NCBI RefSeq assembly: GCF_000723405.1
Contig: NZ_CCAE010000004.1
Location: 124,001-188,000 of the forward strand
Length of the DNA: 64,000 nt
Reading direction: 5' to 3'
Origin: Hydrogenophaga intermedia
GTDB taxonomy: Bacteria; Pseudomonadota; Gammaproteobacteria; Burkholderiales; Burkholderiaceae_C
Position 1 is the stretch's first letter. Each line of letters starts with the position of its first letter. The notes under the pieces are model-generated. The model was not told where the DNA came from, searched no databases, and saw only the letters and a program-made list of their open reading frames with translations. Shown in pieces: positions 9,578 to 20,007 of this stretch. The translations under genes were made by a program, and so were the position numbers.

Positions 9578-10288
9578 CTACCCGCGCAGCAGGAAGCGGG
9601 TGGTCGCCATCATCCGCAGGTTTTTCGATGCGTTGATGGACGGCGTGTGCAGCACACGCATGTCCATCAGAAAGACGTCGCCGGCCTTCCCCGACATCTC
9701 CACGATCTCCGTGTCGCCGGCGCGCAGGATCGCCTGCACGTCGCCGGGCGATTTCAGGGCGGCCCGCAGCGCGCGGGTTGTCTCGCCGGGCATCCGGTGA
9801 GAGCGCGCCAGCGCCAGCGTGGCGCCGCCCTGCGGCACGACGTCGTCGATCAGGTAGAAGGCCTGGACGCCGGGAATGCCGTCGTCTGGCGTCGCGGCGA
9901 TGTCCACGTGCCAGTTCAGGCCGTTCAGCGACCACTGTCCCTGGCGGGGCAGCGACATCAGGAGTTGCGTGCCTTGCCCTTCTTGAGGCGCCTTGCCGGT
10001 GAGGCCGCGGACCGCGCGCTGGACGTCGGGTGTGCTCAGCGCGCCGTGCAGATCGAGCTTCACCATCGACGACAGCCTGCCGATCTGCTGAAAGGGCGGC
10101 AAGGCGTTCAGCGATCCACCGGCGGACCGCCCCTTGTTCCACACCTTCAGGCGCGCGAGTTCCTCGAGGATGCGTTCCCTGACCGCCCCCATGGCCCCCC
10201 TGGCGTGGAGCCCCCTCAGCCGCAGCAGGCCCTGGCGATGAAAGGCCTCGAGGTCCGATGGCGTGAAAACGGGTGCGGTGGCGGTCAT
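9578..10288 (-). CDS. phytanoyl-CoA dioxygenase (PhyH)-family oxygenase
   Basis: A 236-residue non-haem Fe(II)/2OG oxygenase. The iron ligands are H127 and D129 in WHVDIA and H214 in LHTPSIN; R225 in KNLRMMATTR fits the 2OG-binding arginine. The fold is PhyH-like, as seen from the FYLIDDVVPQGGATLAL segment. PhyH relatives hydroxylate acyl-CoAs or varied small molecules and are commonly mis-assigned, so no substrate is proposed. Convergent with the isochorismatase-like gene and divergent from prpE. Confidence 0.8.
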   Translation of the reverse strand: MTATAPVFTPSDLEAFHRQGLLRLRGLHARGAMGAVRERILEELARLKVWNKGRSAGGSLNALPPFQQIGRLSSMVKLDLHGALSTPDVQRAVRGLTGKAPQEGQGTQLLMSLPRQGQWSLNGLNWHVDIAATPDDGIPGVQAFYLIDDVVPQGGATLALARSHRMPGETTRALRAALKSPGDVQAILRAGDTEIVEMSGKAGDVFLMDMRVLHTPSINASKNLRMMATTRFLLRG

Positions 10289-10435
10289 CTGCGGCGCTCG
10301 GCCGGGTGTGGGGGCCGAGGCCGGTCATGCTAGCCCAGACCCGGGTAAGCCCCGTCAGCCCCACGCAAGCCAGTTCCTCATAATTAAGAATTCAGAAGCG
10401 ACCGCCAGCCCGGCAGGCCGCGCGAGGAGACATGC

Positions 10436-12325
10436 ATGGGATACGCCGACTTCCACCGCCGCTCGATCGACGACCCCGAGGGTTTCTGGACCGAGCAGGC
10501 CCGCCTGATCGACTGGCACCGGCCCTTCACCCGCGTCTGCAACGACGACAAGCCGCCCTTCGTGCACTGGTTCGAGGGTGGCCAGACCAACCTGTGCCAC
10601 AACGCGGTGGACCGGCACCTGAAGGAGCGGGCGAAGCAGAACGCGCTGATCTTCGTGTCCACGGAAACCGAGACCGAGCGGATCGTCAGCTTCGAGGAAC
10701 TGCACGCCGAGGTGCAGCGCATGGCCGCCATCCTGCTCGCCCAGGGCGTGAAAAAGGGCGACCGCGTGCTCATCTACATGCCCATGATCCCCGAGGCCGC
10801 CTTCGCCATGCTGGCCTGCGCGCGCATCGGCGCCATCCACTCGGTGGTGTTCGGCGGCTTCGCCAGCCATTCGCTGGCCAGCCGCATCGACGACGCCACA
10901 CCGGTGGCCATCGTCAGCGCCGACGCGGGCTCGCGCGGCGGCAAGGTGGTTGCCTACAAGCCGCTGCTGGACGAGGCCATTGCCCTGGCGAAGCACAAGC
11001 CCGCCGCGGTGCTGCTGGTGGACCGGGGCCTGGCCCCCATGAACCGCGTTGCAGGGCGTGACCACGACTACGCCACTCTGCGCGAGCAGCACCTCGATGC
11101 GCAGGTGCCCTGTGCGTGGCTGGATTCGACCGACATCAGCTACACCATCTACACCAGCGGCACCACCGGCAAGCCCAAGGGTGTGCAGCGCGACGTGGGC
11201 GGCTACGCCGTGGCCCTGGCGGCCAGCATCAAGCACATCTTCATGGGCGAGCCGGGCGAGACCTACTTCTCCACCAGCGACATCGGCTGGGTGGTGGGCC
11301 ACAGCTACATCGTCTACGGCCCGCTCATCGCGGGCATGGCGACCATCATGTACGAGGGCTTGCCGATCCGCCCCGACGGCGGTATCTGGTGGAAGCTGGT
11401 CGAGAAGTACAAGGTCACGGTGATGTTCAGCGCGCCCACGGCGGTGCGCGTGCTCAAGAAGCAGGACCCGGCCTTCCTGAAGCAATACGACCTCTCCAGC
11501 CTCAAGGCGCTGTTCCTGGCCGGTGAACCGCTGGACGAGCCCACGGCGCGCTGGATCGCCGACGGCCTCGGTGTTCCCATCATCGACAACTACTGGCAGA
11601 CGGAGTCGGGCTGGCCGATCCTGACCGTGGCCAATGGCGTGGAGCGCCAGCCCAGCAAGTTCGGCAGCCCGGGCGTGCCCATGTATGGCTACCGCGTGAA
11701 GCTGCTGCACGAGTCCACCGGCGAGGAACTGACGGGCGCCGACGAGAAGGGCGTGGTGGTGATCGAAGGTCCCACGCCGCCGGGATTCATGCAGACCGTG
11801 TGGCGCGACGACGCCCGCTTCGTCAACACTTACTGGAAAAGCATCCCGGGCAAGATGGTGTATTCCACCTTCGACTGGGGCATCCGCGACCGCGACGGCT
11901 ACTACTACATCCTGGGCCGCACGGACGACGTGATCAACGTGGCTGGCCACCGCCTGGGGACGCGCGAGATCGAGGAGAGCATCGCCAGCCACCCCAACGT
12001 GGCCGAGGTGGCGGTGGTGGGCGTGGCCGATCAGCTCAAGGGCCAGGTGGCCATGGCCTTCGTGGTGGCCAAGGATGCTTCGGCGCTCGGTGATGCCAAC
12101 GCCCAGCTGAAGCTGGAAGGCGACATCATGAAGCTGGTCGATTCGCAACTGGGTGCCGTGGCGCGGCCGGCGCGGGTGCGCTTCGTGGCTTTGCTGCCCA
12201 AGACGCGCAGCGGCAAGCTGCTGCGCCGCGCCATCCAGGCGGTGTGCGAGGGGCGCGACCCCGGCGACCTGACCACCATGGATGACCCGGGCGCGCTGCA
12301 GCAAATCCGGGATCTGCTGGCGTGA
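10436..12325 (+). CDS. prpE: propionyl-CoA synthetase
   Basis: A 629-residue acyl-CoA synthetase of the acetyl/propionyl-CoA synthetase group that activates propionate with ATP and CoA. The adenylate-forming core motif is YTSGTTGKPKGVQRD. The hinge and C-terminal signature are GRTDDVINVAGHRLGTREIE, and the catalytic lysine that can be acetylated is in TRSGKLLRR. RDVGGYAVAL and the SDIGWVVGHSY run are characteristic of PrpE. Start at ATG 10436 behind GAGGAGA; the ATG four bases upstream is in another frame. Methylcitrate-cycle genes are not adjacent, so it stands apart from a prpBC operon. Confidence 0.93.
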   Translation: MGYADFHRRSIDDPEGFWTEQARLIDWHRPFTRVCNDDKPPFVHWFEGGQTNLCHNAVDRHLKERAKQNALIFVSTETETERIVSFEELHAEVQRMAAILLAQGVKKGDRVLIYMPMIPEAAFAMLACARIGAIHSVVFGGFASHSLASRIDDATPVAIVSADAGSRGGKVVAYKPLLDEAIALAKHKPAAVLLVDRGLAPMNRVAGRDHDYATLREQHLDAQVPCAWLDSTDISYTIYTSGTTGKPKGVQRDVGGYAVALAASIKHIFMGEPGETYFSTSDIGWVVGHSYIVYGPLIAGMATIMYEGLPIRPDGGIWWKLVEKYKVTVMFSAPTAVRVLKKQDPAFLKQYDLSSLKALFLAGEPLDEPTARWIADGLGVPIIDNYWQTESGWPILTVANGVERQPSKFGSPGVPMYGYRVKLLHESTGEELTGADEKGVVVIEGPTPPGFMQTVWRDDARFVNTYWKSIPGKMVYSTFDWGIRDRDGYYYILGRTDDVINVAGHRLGTREIEESIASHPNVAEVAVVGVADQLKGQVAMAFVVAKDASALGDANAQLKLEGDIMKLVDSQLGAVARPARVRFVALLPKTRSGKLLRRAIQAVCEGRDPGDLTTMDDPGALQQIRDLLA

Positions 12326-12408
12326 CAAGGACTTACCCCTAGGCTGGCGTGGTGCGTCAGGCCCGGGGCTATCATCCATGCTTATATTTCCAACCAAGCG
12401 CGGATGCC

Positions 12409-12783
12409 ATGGCCGACATGATCGCCAGTGATGCCCAGGTCGAGAAAGGGCGGGTCTTCGAACTCGCCGCCGAGCTCTTCGGCGTACTCTCCACCCCCAT
12501 GCGGCTGCGCATCCTCAGCGCTCTGTGCGACCAGGAAAAGTCGGTCTCCCAGCTCTTGCGTGAGATCGACACCACCCAGCCCAACCTGTCGCAGCACCTG
12601 AACCTGCTCTACCGCTCGGGCGTGCTGGCCAAGCGCAAGGACGGTACGCAGGTGTTCTACCGCGTGCAGAGCGAGAAGGCCGTGATGCTGTGCCGTACGG
12701 TGTGCACCCAGATCGCGATCGAGATGGACGAGCCGGCCTCGGTGCCGGCGTCCGAGCGGCTGTCGCCGCGCGCCGTGCCCTGA
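12409..12783 (+). CDS. ArsR-family winged-helix regulator
   Basis: A 124-residue ArsR/SmtB-type repressor. Its winged helix is clear: ELFGVLSTPMRLRILSALC, DTTQPNLSQHLNLLYRSGVL, and the wing KRKDGTQVFYRV. ATG 12409 is chosen because the family begins shortly before the first helix. The classical metal motif CVCDLC is absent. Three cysteines, C40 at the end of helix 2 and C95/C99 in the last helix, could form a dithiol or persulfide switch like BigR/SqrR, which is an inference from position only. It sits between prpE and odhA but its targets are not evident. Confidence 0.85.
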   Translation: MADMIASDAQVEKGRVFELAAELFGVLSTPMRLRILSALCDQEKSVSQLLREIDTTQPNLSQHLNLLYRSGVLAKRKDGTQVFYRVQSEKAVMLCRTVCTQIAIEMDEPASVPASERLSPRAVP

Positions 12784-12965
12784 GCGCGTCCGCGGGCCCC
12801 GCCAGCCTCACCACCCGTCACAGTATCGACGTGGGCTTTGGCCCATCATCACCCTCTTGGCTCGGGGCGGTGGCACAATGCCGTCCGCAGTCAGGTCCTT
12901 CCAAGCACTGTCGCATCCGCCAACCGGTCCAGCCGTGTCGCGGAAGGTTGTCTTAACCAGCTAAT

Positions 12966-12987
12966 GTCTTCCCGAGGAAGACGGAGG
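12966..12987 (+). promoter_or_regulatory. hairpin abutting the odhA Shine-Dalgarno
   Basis: GTCTTCC and GGAAGAC pair as a perfect 7-bp stem with a CGA loop (12966-12982), and the GGAGG ribosome-binding site follows at 12983-12987, eleven bases before the odhA ATG. The stem could tune ribosome access to the first gene of the complex. Confidence 0.4.
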
Positions 12988-12998
12988 TCAGCGGATCC

Positions 12999-15890
12999 AT
13001 GAGCGATACCCCATCGAACGCGGGCAACATCTACGTTGCCTACCAGGGCAACTCGTACCTCTTCGGCGGCAATGCGCCGTACGTGGAGGAGATGTACGAG
13101 AACTACCTCGCCAACCCCACCAGCGTGCCTGACAACTGGCGCGAGTACTTCGACGCCCTCCAGCACGTTCCCGCGGTCGACGGCAGCAACGCCAAGGACG
13201 TCCCGCACCTGCCGGTCATCAACGCCTTCGCCGAACGCGCCAAGCAGGGCGGCACCACCGTGGTGGTCGCCTCCGGTGCCGATTCCGACCTGGGCCGCAA
13301 GCGCGTCGCGGTGCAACAGCTCATTGCCGCGTACCGCAACGTGGGCGCCCGCTGGGCCGACCTGGACCCGCTCAAGCGCGCCGAGCGTCCCCACATCCCC
13401 GAGCTCGAACCCTCGTTCTACGGCTTCACCGACGCCGACTACGAGACGGTGTTCAACACCAGCAATACGTTCTTCGGCCGCGAGACCATGTCGCTGCGCG
13501 ACCTGCTCAACGCGCTGCGTGAAACGTACTGCGGCTCCGTGGGTGCCGAGTACAACTACATCACCGACCAGAACCAGAAACGCTGGTGGCAGGAAAAGCT
13601 GGAGACCACGCGCTCGCGCCCCAGCTACAACGCCGAGAAGAAGAAGCACATCCTGGATCGCCTGACGGCCGCCGAAGGCCTGGAGCGCTTCCTGCACACC
13701 AAATACGTCGGCCAGAAGCGCTTCTCGCTTGAAGGCGGCGAGAGCTTCATCGCCTCGATGGACGAACTGGTTCAGCAGGCCGGCCAGGCCGGCATACAGG
13801 AAATCGTCATCGGCATGGCCCACCGCGGCCGCCTCAACGTGCTGGTCAACACCCTGGGCAAGATGCCCAAGGACCTGTTCGCCGAGTTCGACCACACCGC
13901 GCCGGAAGACCTTCCCGCCGGTGACGTGAAGTACCACCAGGGCTTCAGCTCCGACGTGTCCACGGCCGGTGGCCCGGTGCATCTTTCGCTGGCCTTCAAC
14001 CCCTCGCACCTGGAGATCGTGAACCCGGTGGTCGAGGGCTCGGTGCGCGCCCGCATGGACCGCCGCGGCGACCCGCTGGGCAAGCAGGTGCTGCCCGTGC
14101 TGGTGCACGGCGACGCCGCTTTCGCCGGCCAGGGCGTGGTGATGGAAACCCTGGCGCTCGCCGAAACGCGTGGCTATTCCACCGGCGGCACGGTGCACCT
14201 GGTCATCAACAACCAGATCGGCTTCACCACCTCCGACCCGCGCGACAGCCGCTCCACGCTGTACTGCTCGGACATCGTGAAGATGATCGAGTCGCCCGTG
14301 CTGCACGTGAATGGCGATGATCCCGAGGCCGTGGTGTACGCCACCCAGCTCGCGCTCGATTTCCGCATGACCTTCCAGAAGGATGTGGTGGTCGACATCG
14401 TGTGCTTCCGCAAGCTGGGGCACAACGAGCAGGACACCCCCAGCCTGACCCAGCCGCTGATGTACAAGAAGATCGCGGCGCACCCCGGCACGCGCAAGCT
14501 CTACGCCGAGCGCCTCGCGGCCCAGGGCCTGGGCGAAACGCTGGGCGACGACATGGTCAAGACCTACCGTGCCGCGCTCGACGAGGGCCGCCACACGGTG
14601 GACCCGGTGCTCACCAACTTCAAGAGCAAGTTCGCGGTCGACTGGAGCCCCTACCTGGGCAAGAAGTGGACCGACAGCGCCGACACCGCCATTCCGCTGA
14701 CCGAATGGAACCGCCTGGCCGAGCGCATCACCACCATTCCCGACACCGTGACGCCGCACCAACTGGTGAAGAAGGTGTACGCCGACCGCGCGGCCATGGC
14801 CCGTGGCGACATCCCGGTGGACTGGGGCATGGGCGAGCACATGGCTTTCGCCTCGCTGGTGGCCAGCGGCTTCCCCGTGCGCCTGTCGGGTGAAGACTGC
14901 GGCCGTGGCACGTTCACGCACCGCCACGCCGTCATCCACGACCAGAACCGCGAGAAGTACGACGAGGGCACCTACATTCCCCTGCAGAACGTGGCCGAGA
15001 ACCAGGCTCCGTTCGTGGTCATCGACTCCATCCTCTCTGAGGAGGCGGTGCTGGGCTTCGAGTACGGCTACGCCTCGAATGACCCGAACACCCTGGTGAT
15101 CTGGGAAGCGCAGTTCGGCGACTTCGTCAATGGCGCCCAGGTGGTGATCGACCAGTTCATCGCGTCCGGCGAAGTGAAGTGGGGTCGCGTCAACGGCATC
15201 ACCATGATGCTGCCGCACGGCTACGAAGGCCAGGGCCCCGAGCACAGCTCGGCTCGCCTGGAGCGCTTCATGCAGTTGGCGGCCGACACCAACATGCAGG
15301 TGGTGCAGCCCACCACGGCCAGCCAGATCTTCCACGTGCTGCGCCGCCAGATGGTGCGCCCGCTGCGCAAGCCGCTGGTGCTGTTCACGCCCAAGAGCCT
15401 GCTGCGCAACAAGGACGCGACCTCGCCGCTGTCCGAGTTCACCAAGGGTGGCTTCCAGACCGTCATCCCCGAGCAGAACGCCGAGGTGGTGAAAAACGCG
15501 GCCAAGGTCAAACGCATCATCGCGTGCTCGGGCAAGGTCTACTACGACCTGGTGAAAAAACGCGAGGAGAAAGACAGCGACGATGTGGCCATCATCCGTG
15601 TCGAGCAGCTCTATCCGTTCCCGCACAAGGCCTTCAGCGCCGAAGTCAAGCGCTACGCCAACGCGGTGGACATCGTGTGGTGCCAGGACGAGCCGCAGAA
15701 CCAGGGCGCCTGGTTCTTCGTGCAGCACTACATCCACGAGAACATGCTCGACGGGCAGAAGCTCGGCTACGCCGGCCGCACGGCCTCGGCCTCGCCGGCG
15801 GTGGGTTACGCCCACCTGCACCAGGAGCAGCAGAAGCAACTGATCGACGCCGCCTTCGGCAAGCTCAAGGGCTTCATCCTCACCAAATAA
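12999..15890 (+). CDS. sucA: 2-oxoglutarate dehydrogenase E1 component
   Basis: A 963-residue thiamin-diphosphate enzyme that decarboxylates 2-oxoglutarate and succinylates the E2 lipoyl group in the TCA cycle (also called odhA in this order). The N-terminal E2-binding segment is present (SYLFGGNAPYVEEMYENYLA). The ThDP region runs GDAAFAGQG to HLVINNQIGFTTSDP, and GMAHRGRLNVL and GYEGQGPEHSSARLERFMQL are hallmark stretches. Full family length. The start has GGAGG upstream. It heads odhA-odhB-lpd, the usual cluster. Confidence 0.97.
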   Translation: MSDTPSNAGNIYVAYQGNSYLFGGNAPYVEEMYENYLANPTSVPDNWREYFDALQHVPAVDGSNAKDVPHLPVINAFAERAKQGGTTVVVASGADSDLGRKRVAVQQLIAAYRNVGARWADLDPLKRAERPHIPELEPSFYGFTDADYETVFNTSNTFFGRETMSLRDLLNALRETYCGSVGAEYNYITDQNQKRWWQEKLETTRSRPSYNAEKKKHILDRLTAAEGLERFLHTKYVGQKRFSLEGGESFIASMDELVQQAGQAGIQEIVIGMAHRGRLNVLVNTLGKMPKDLFAEFDHTAPEDLPAGDVKYHQGFSSDVSTAGGPVHLSLAFNPSHLEIVNPVVEGSVRARMDRRGDPLGKQVLPVLVHGDAAFAGQGVVMETLALAETRGYSTGGTVHLVINNQIGFTTSDPRDSRSTLYCSDIVKMIESPVLHVNGDDPEAVVYATQLALDFRMTFQKDVVVDIVCFRKLGHNEQDTPSLTQPLMYKKIAAHPGTRKLYAERLAAQGLGETLGDDMVKTYRAALDEGRHTVDPVLTNFKSKFAVDWSPYLGKKWTDSADTAIPLTEWNRLAERITTIPDTVTPHQLVKKVYADRAAMARGDIPVDWGMGEHMAFASLVASGFPVRLSGEDCGRGTFTHRHAVIHDQNREKYDEGTYIPLQNVAENQAPFVVIDSILSEEAVLGFEYGYASNDPNTLVIWEAQFGDFVNGAQVVIDQFIASGEVKWGRVNGITMMLPHGYEGQGPEHSSARLERFMQLAADTNMQVVQPTTASQIFHVLRRQMVRPLRKPLVLFTPKSLLRNKDATSPLSEFTKGGFQTVIPEQNAEVVKNAAKVKRIIACSGKVYYDLVKKREEKDSDDVAIIRVEQLYPFPHKAFSAEVKRYANAVDIVWCQDEPQNQGAWFFVQHYIHENMLDGQKLGYAGRTASASPAVGYAHLHQEQQKQLIDAAFGKLKGFILTK

Positions 15891-15899
15891 AGACAGTCT

Positions 15900-15941
15900 G
15901 TCGGGCGCGCGGCCTCGCGCTCGCGCCGCCACGCGCCCGAC
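15900..15941 (+). repeat. inverted repeat in the sucA-odhB gap
   Basis: GTCGGGCGCG (15900-15909) and CGCGCCCGAC (15932-15941) are perfect 10-bp arms around 22 bases. The first arm overlaps a smaller GACAG/CTGTC palindrome at 15892-15902. No T tract follows, so transcript stabilisation or processing between E1 and E2 fits better than full termination. Confidence 0.55.
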
Positions 15942-15973
15942 GCTTCCCCTAGAACGAACGCACGGAACAGAAC

Positions 15974-17227
<1,254 letters not shown>

Positions 17228-17237
17228 GGACCGCACG

Positions 17238-18665
17238 ATGAGCCAGCAATTCGACGTCATCGTCATCGGCGGCGGCCCCGGGGGCTACATCGCGGCCATC
17301 CGCGCCGCGCAACTCGGCTTCAAGGTCGCCTGCATCGACGAGTGGAAGAACGCGGCCGGCGGCCCGGCCCCGGGCGGTACCTGCACCAACGTGGGCTGCA
17401 TCCCGTCCAAGGCGCTGCTGCAGTCCAGCGAGCACTTCGAGCACGCCAACCTGCACTTCGCCGACCACGGCATCAACGTGGGCAGCGTCAAGCTCGACCT
17501 GGGCAAGATGGTGGGCCGCAAGGACGCCGTCGTGAAGCAGAACAACGACGGCATCCTGTACCTGTTCAAGAAGAACAAGGTCACGTTCTTCCATGGCCGT
17601 GGCTCGTTCGTGAAGGCGGTTGACGGCGGTTACGAAATCGCTGTCAAGGGCGCCAAGGACGACACCCTCATCGGCAAGCAGGTCATCGTGGCCACCGGCT
17701 CCAATGCCCGCGCGCTGCCGGGTGCTGCCTTCGACGAGGAAAACATCCTCTCCAACGACGGCGCCCTGCGCCTGGGCGCCGTGCCGAAGAAGCTGGGCCT
17801 GATCGGCTCGGGCGTGATCGGCCTGGAAATGGGTTCGGTCTGGCGCCGCCTGGGCGCCGAGGTGACCATCCTCGAAGGCCTGCCCACCTTCCTGGGCGCG
17901 GTGGATGAGCAGATCGCCAAGGAAGCCAAGAAGGCCTTCGACAAGCAGGGCCTGAAGATCGAGCTGGGCGTGAAGGTCGGCGAGATCAAGAGCGCGAAGA
18001 AGGGCGTCAGCATCGCCTACACCAACGCCAAGGGCGAGGCCCAGACGCTGGAGGTGGACAAGCTCATCGTCTCCATCGGCCGCGTGCCGAACACCATCGG
18101 CCTCAATGCCGAGGGCGTGGGCCTGCAGCTCGACGAGCGCGGTGCGGTCGTGGTTGATGGCGATTGCAAGACCAACCTGCCGGGCGTGTGGGCCATCGGT
18201 GACGTGGTGCGTGGCCCCATGCTCGCCCACAAGGCCGAGGAAGAGGGCGTGGCCGTGGCCGAGCGCATCGCTGGCCAGCACGGACACGTCAACTTCAACA
18301 CCATCCCCTGGGTCATCTACACCAGCCCCGAGATCGCCTGGGTCGGCGAGACCGAGCAGCAGCTCAAGGCCCGTGGCGCCGCCTACAAAGCTGGCACCTT
18401 TCCGTTCCTGGCGAACGGCCGCGCCCGCGCGCTGGGCGACACCACCGGCATGGTCAAGTTCCTGGCTGACGCCGCCACCGACGAGATCCTGGGCGTGCAC
18501 ATCGTGGGTCCCATGGCGAGCGAGCTCATCTCGGAAGCCGTGGTGGCCATGGAGTTCAAGGCCAGCAGCGAGGACATCGCGCGCATCTGCCACGCGCACC
18601 CCTCGTTGTCCGAGGCGACGAAGGAAGCCGCGCTGGCCGTCGACAAGCGCACGCTGAACTTCTGA
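17238..18665 (+). CDS. lpdA: dihydrolipoyl dehydrogenase (E3)
   Basis: A 475-residue flavoprotein that reoxidises dihydrolipoamide with NAD+. The FAD-binding Rossmann motif is [11 protein letters not shown], the redox-active disulfide lies in [13 protein letters not shown], a second dinucleotide motif is [13 protein letters not shown], and the C-terminal catalytic His-Glu pair is in [12 protein letters not shown]. Full length. Encoded directly after odhB, it probably serves the 2-oxoglutarate complex and may be shared with other lipoyl complexes. Confidence 0.97.
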   Translation: MSQQFDVIVIGGGPGGYIAAIRAAQLGFKVACIDEWKNAAGGPAPGGTCTNVGCIPSKALLQSSEHFEHANLHFADHGINVGSVKLDLGKMVGRKDAVVKQNNDGILYLFKKNKVTFFHGRGSFVKAVDGGYEIAVKGAKDDTLIGKQVIVATGSNARALPGAAFDEENILSNDGALRLGAVPKKLGLIGSGVIGLEMGSVWRRLGAEVTILEGLPTFLGAVDEQIAKEAKKAFDKQGLKIELGVKVGEIKSAKKGVSIAYTNAKGEAQTLEVDKLIVSIGRVPNTIGLNAEGVGLQLDERGAVVVDGDCKTNLPGVWAIGDVVRGPMLAHKAEEEGVAVAERIAGQHGHVNFNTIPWVIYTSPEIAWVGETEQQLKARGAAYKAGTFPFLANGRARALGDTTGMVKFLADAATDEILGVHIVGPMASELISEAVVAMEFKASSEDIARICHAHPSLSEATKEAALAVDKRTLNF

Positions 18666-18672
18666 CACCGCC

Positions 18673-19770
18673 TTGAGCGTCCGCAGCGCCTACGAGGCCG
18701 CGCTCAAGGAGCGCGGCTACACGCCCGACCCGGCCCAGTTGCGGGCCGTGGACGCGCTGGAGCGCTGCGCGAACGAGTGGGCGCACTACAAGAGCAAGCG
18801 CTCCAACGCGCTGAAGAAGCTCATCAACCGGCCCGACATCCCGCGTGGCGTGTACATGTACGGCGGGGTGGGGCGCGGCAAGAGCTTCCTCATGGAGTGC
18901 TTCTTCCAGGCTGTACCGCTCAAGCGCAAGACGCGGCTGCACTTCCACGAATTCATGCGCGAGGTGCACCGTGAGTTGCGCGACCTGCAGGGCACGCAGA
19001 ACCCGTTGGATGTGCTCGGCGAGCGCATCGCCAAGCGCTACAAGCTGATCTGCTTCGACGAGTTCCACGTGGCCGACGTGACGGACGCGATGATCCTGCA
19101 CCGTTTGCTGGACTCGCTGTTCCGCAACGGCGTGGGCTTCGTCACCACGTCCAACTTCCACCCCGACCAGCTCTACCCCGACGGCCTGCACCGCGACCGC
19201 ATCCTGCCCGCGATCGGGCTGCTGAAGGAGCGGCTGGAGGTGGTGAATGTTGACAACGGCACCGACTACCGCCAGCGCACGCTGACGCACATCGCGCTGT
19301 ACCACACGCCTCTGGGGCCGGAGGCCGAGGCCGCGATGGAGGCCACGTTCAACCAGCTCGCCGAAGCCGGCGACCTGAACCCGGTGATGGGCATCGAGTC
19401 GCGGCAGATCCAGGCGGTGCGGCGCGCGGGGGGCGTGATCTGGTTCGACTTCCGCACGCTGTGCGGCGGGCCGCGATCGCAGAACGACTACCTGGAGATC
19501 GCGAGCGAGTTCCACACGGTGCTGCTGTCCAACGTGCCGCAGATGTCGGTGCGCATGGCGTCTGAGGCGCGGCGCTTCACCTGGCTGGTGGACGTGCTCT
19601 ACGACCGTTGCTGCAAGCTGGTGTTATCCGCCGCCGTGCCGCCGGAGGAGCTCTACCTCGAAGGGCCGCTGTCGCATGAGTTTCCTCGTACAGTGTCCCG
19701 GCTGACGGAGATGCAGTCGCAGGAGTACTTGGCGTTGCCGCACCGGGTGGTGGATACGGCGCTCACCTGA
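18673..19770 (+). CDS. zapE: cell division protein ZapE (AFG1-like ATPase)
   Basis: A 365-residue AFG1/ZapE P-loop ATPase, in E. coli a Z-ring-associated factor active under stress. Walker A is GGVGRGKS and Walker B LICFDEFHV; TSNFHPDQLYPDGLHRDRIL and a late DVLYDRCCKLVLSA are typical. The start is a TTG at 18673, seven bases after the lpdA stop, and the family N-terminus begins here. The position directly after odhA-odhB-lpd is conserved in Burkholderiales as far as I know. Confidence 0.92.
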   Translation: MSVRSAYEAALKERGYTPDPAQLRAVDALERCANEWAHYKSKRSNALKKLINRPDIPRGVYMYGGVGRGKSFLMECFFQAVPLKRKTRLHFHEFMREVHRELRDLQGTQNPLDVLGERIAKRYKLICFDEFHVADVTDAMILHRLLDSLFRNGVGFVTTSNFHPDQLYPDGLHRDRILPAIGLLKERLEVVNVDNGTDYRQRTLTHIALYHTPLGPEAEAAMEATFNQLAEAGDLNPVMGIESRQIQAVRRAGGVIWFDFRTLCGGPRSQNDYLEIASEFHTVLLSNVPQMSVRMASEARRFTWLVDVLYDRCCKLVLSAAVPPEELYLEGPLSHEFPRTVSRLTEMQSQEYLALPHRVVDTALT

Positions 19771-19826
19771 TTTTCTCCGGCTGCTCCGGGGGCTTCCGTG
19801 CTCCGGCTGCGCCGGTCGGTGGCGGC

Positions 19827-19908
19827 CGGGGTGTGCGGCTCCGCTCATGTCCCCCGCCAAGGGCTGCGCCCTTGGCTCCGCCTTTACTTCGCTGCGCCGC
19901 ACACCCCG
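19827..19908. repeat. nested palindromic (REP-like) element between convergent genes
   Basis: Outer perfect 13-bp arms CGGGGTGTGCGGC (19827-19839) and GCCGCACACCCCG (19896-19908) enclose an inner perfect hairpin CCAAGGG/CCCTTGG (19857-19863, 19869-19875). The whole 19771-20007 gap between zapE and the convergent PP2C gene holds no credible gene. The C/T-rich, GGCTCCGC-type composition differs from coding DNA and looks like a dispersed intergenic repeat, but other copies would have to be found to prove this. Confidence 0.6.
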
Positions 19909-20007
19909 TCCACCACCGACCTCGTTGGCACTCGTCTCATGTGCTCGCAAACGCTACCTCACCCCGCGACCGCGAGCGTGCGCTAGAGACCTAAGCGCGA
20001 AGGGGAT

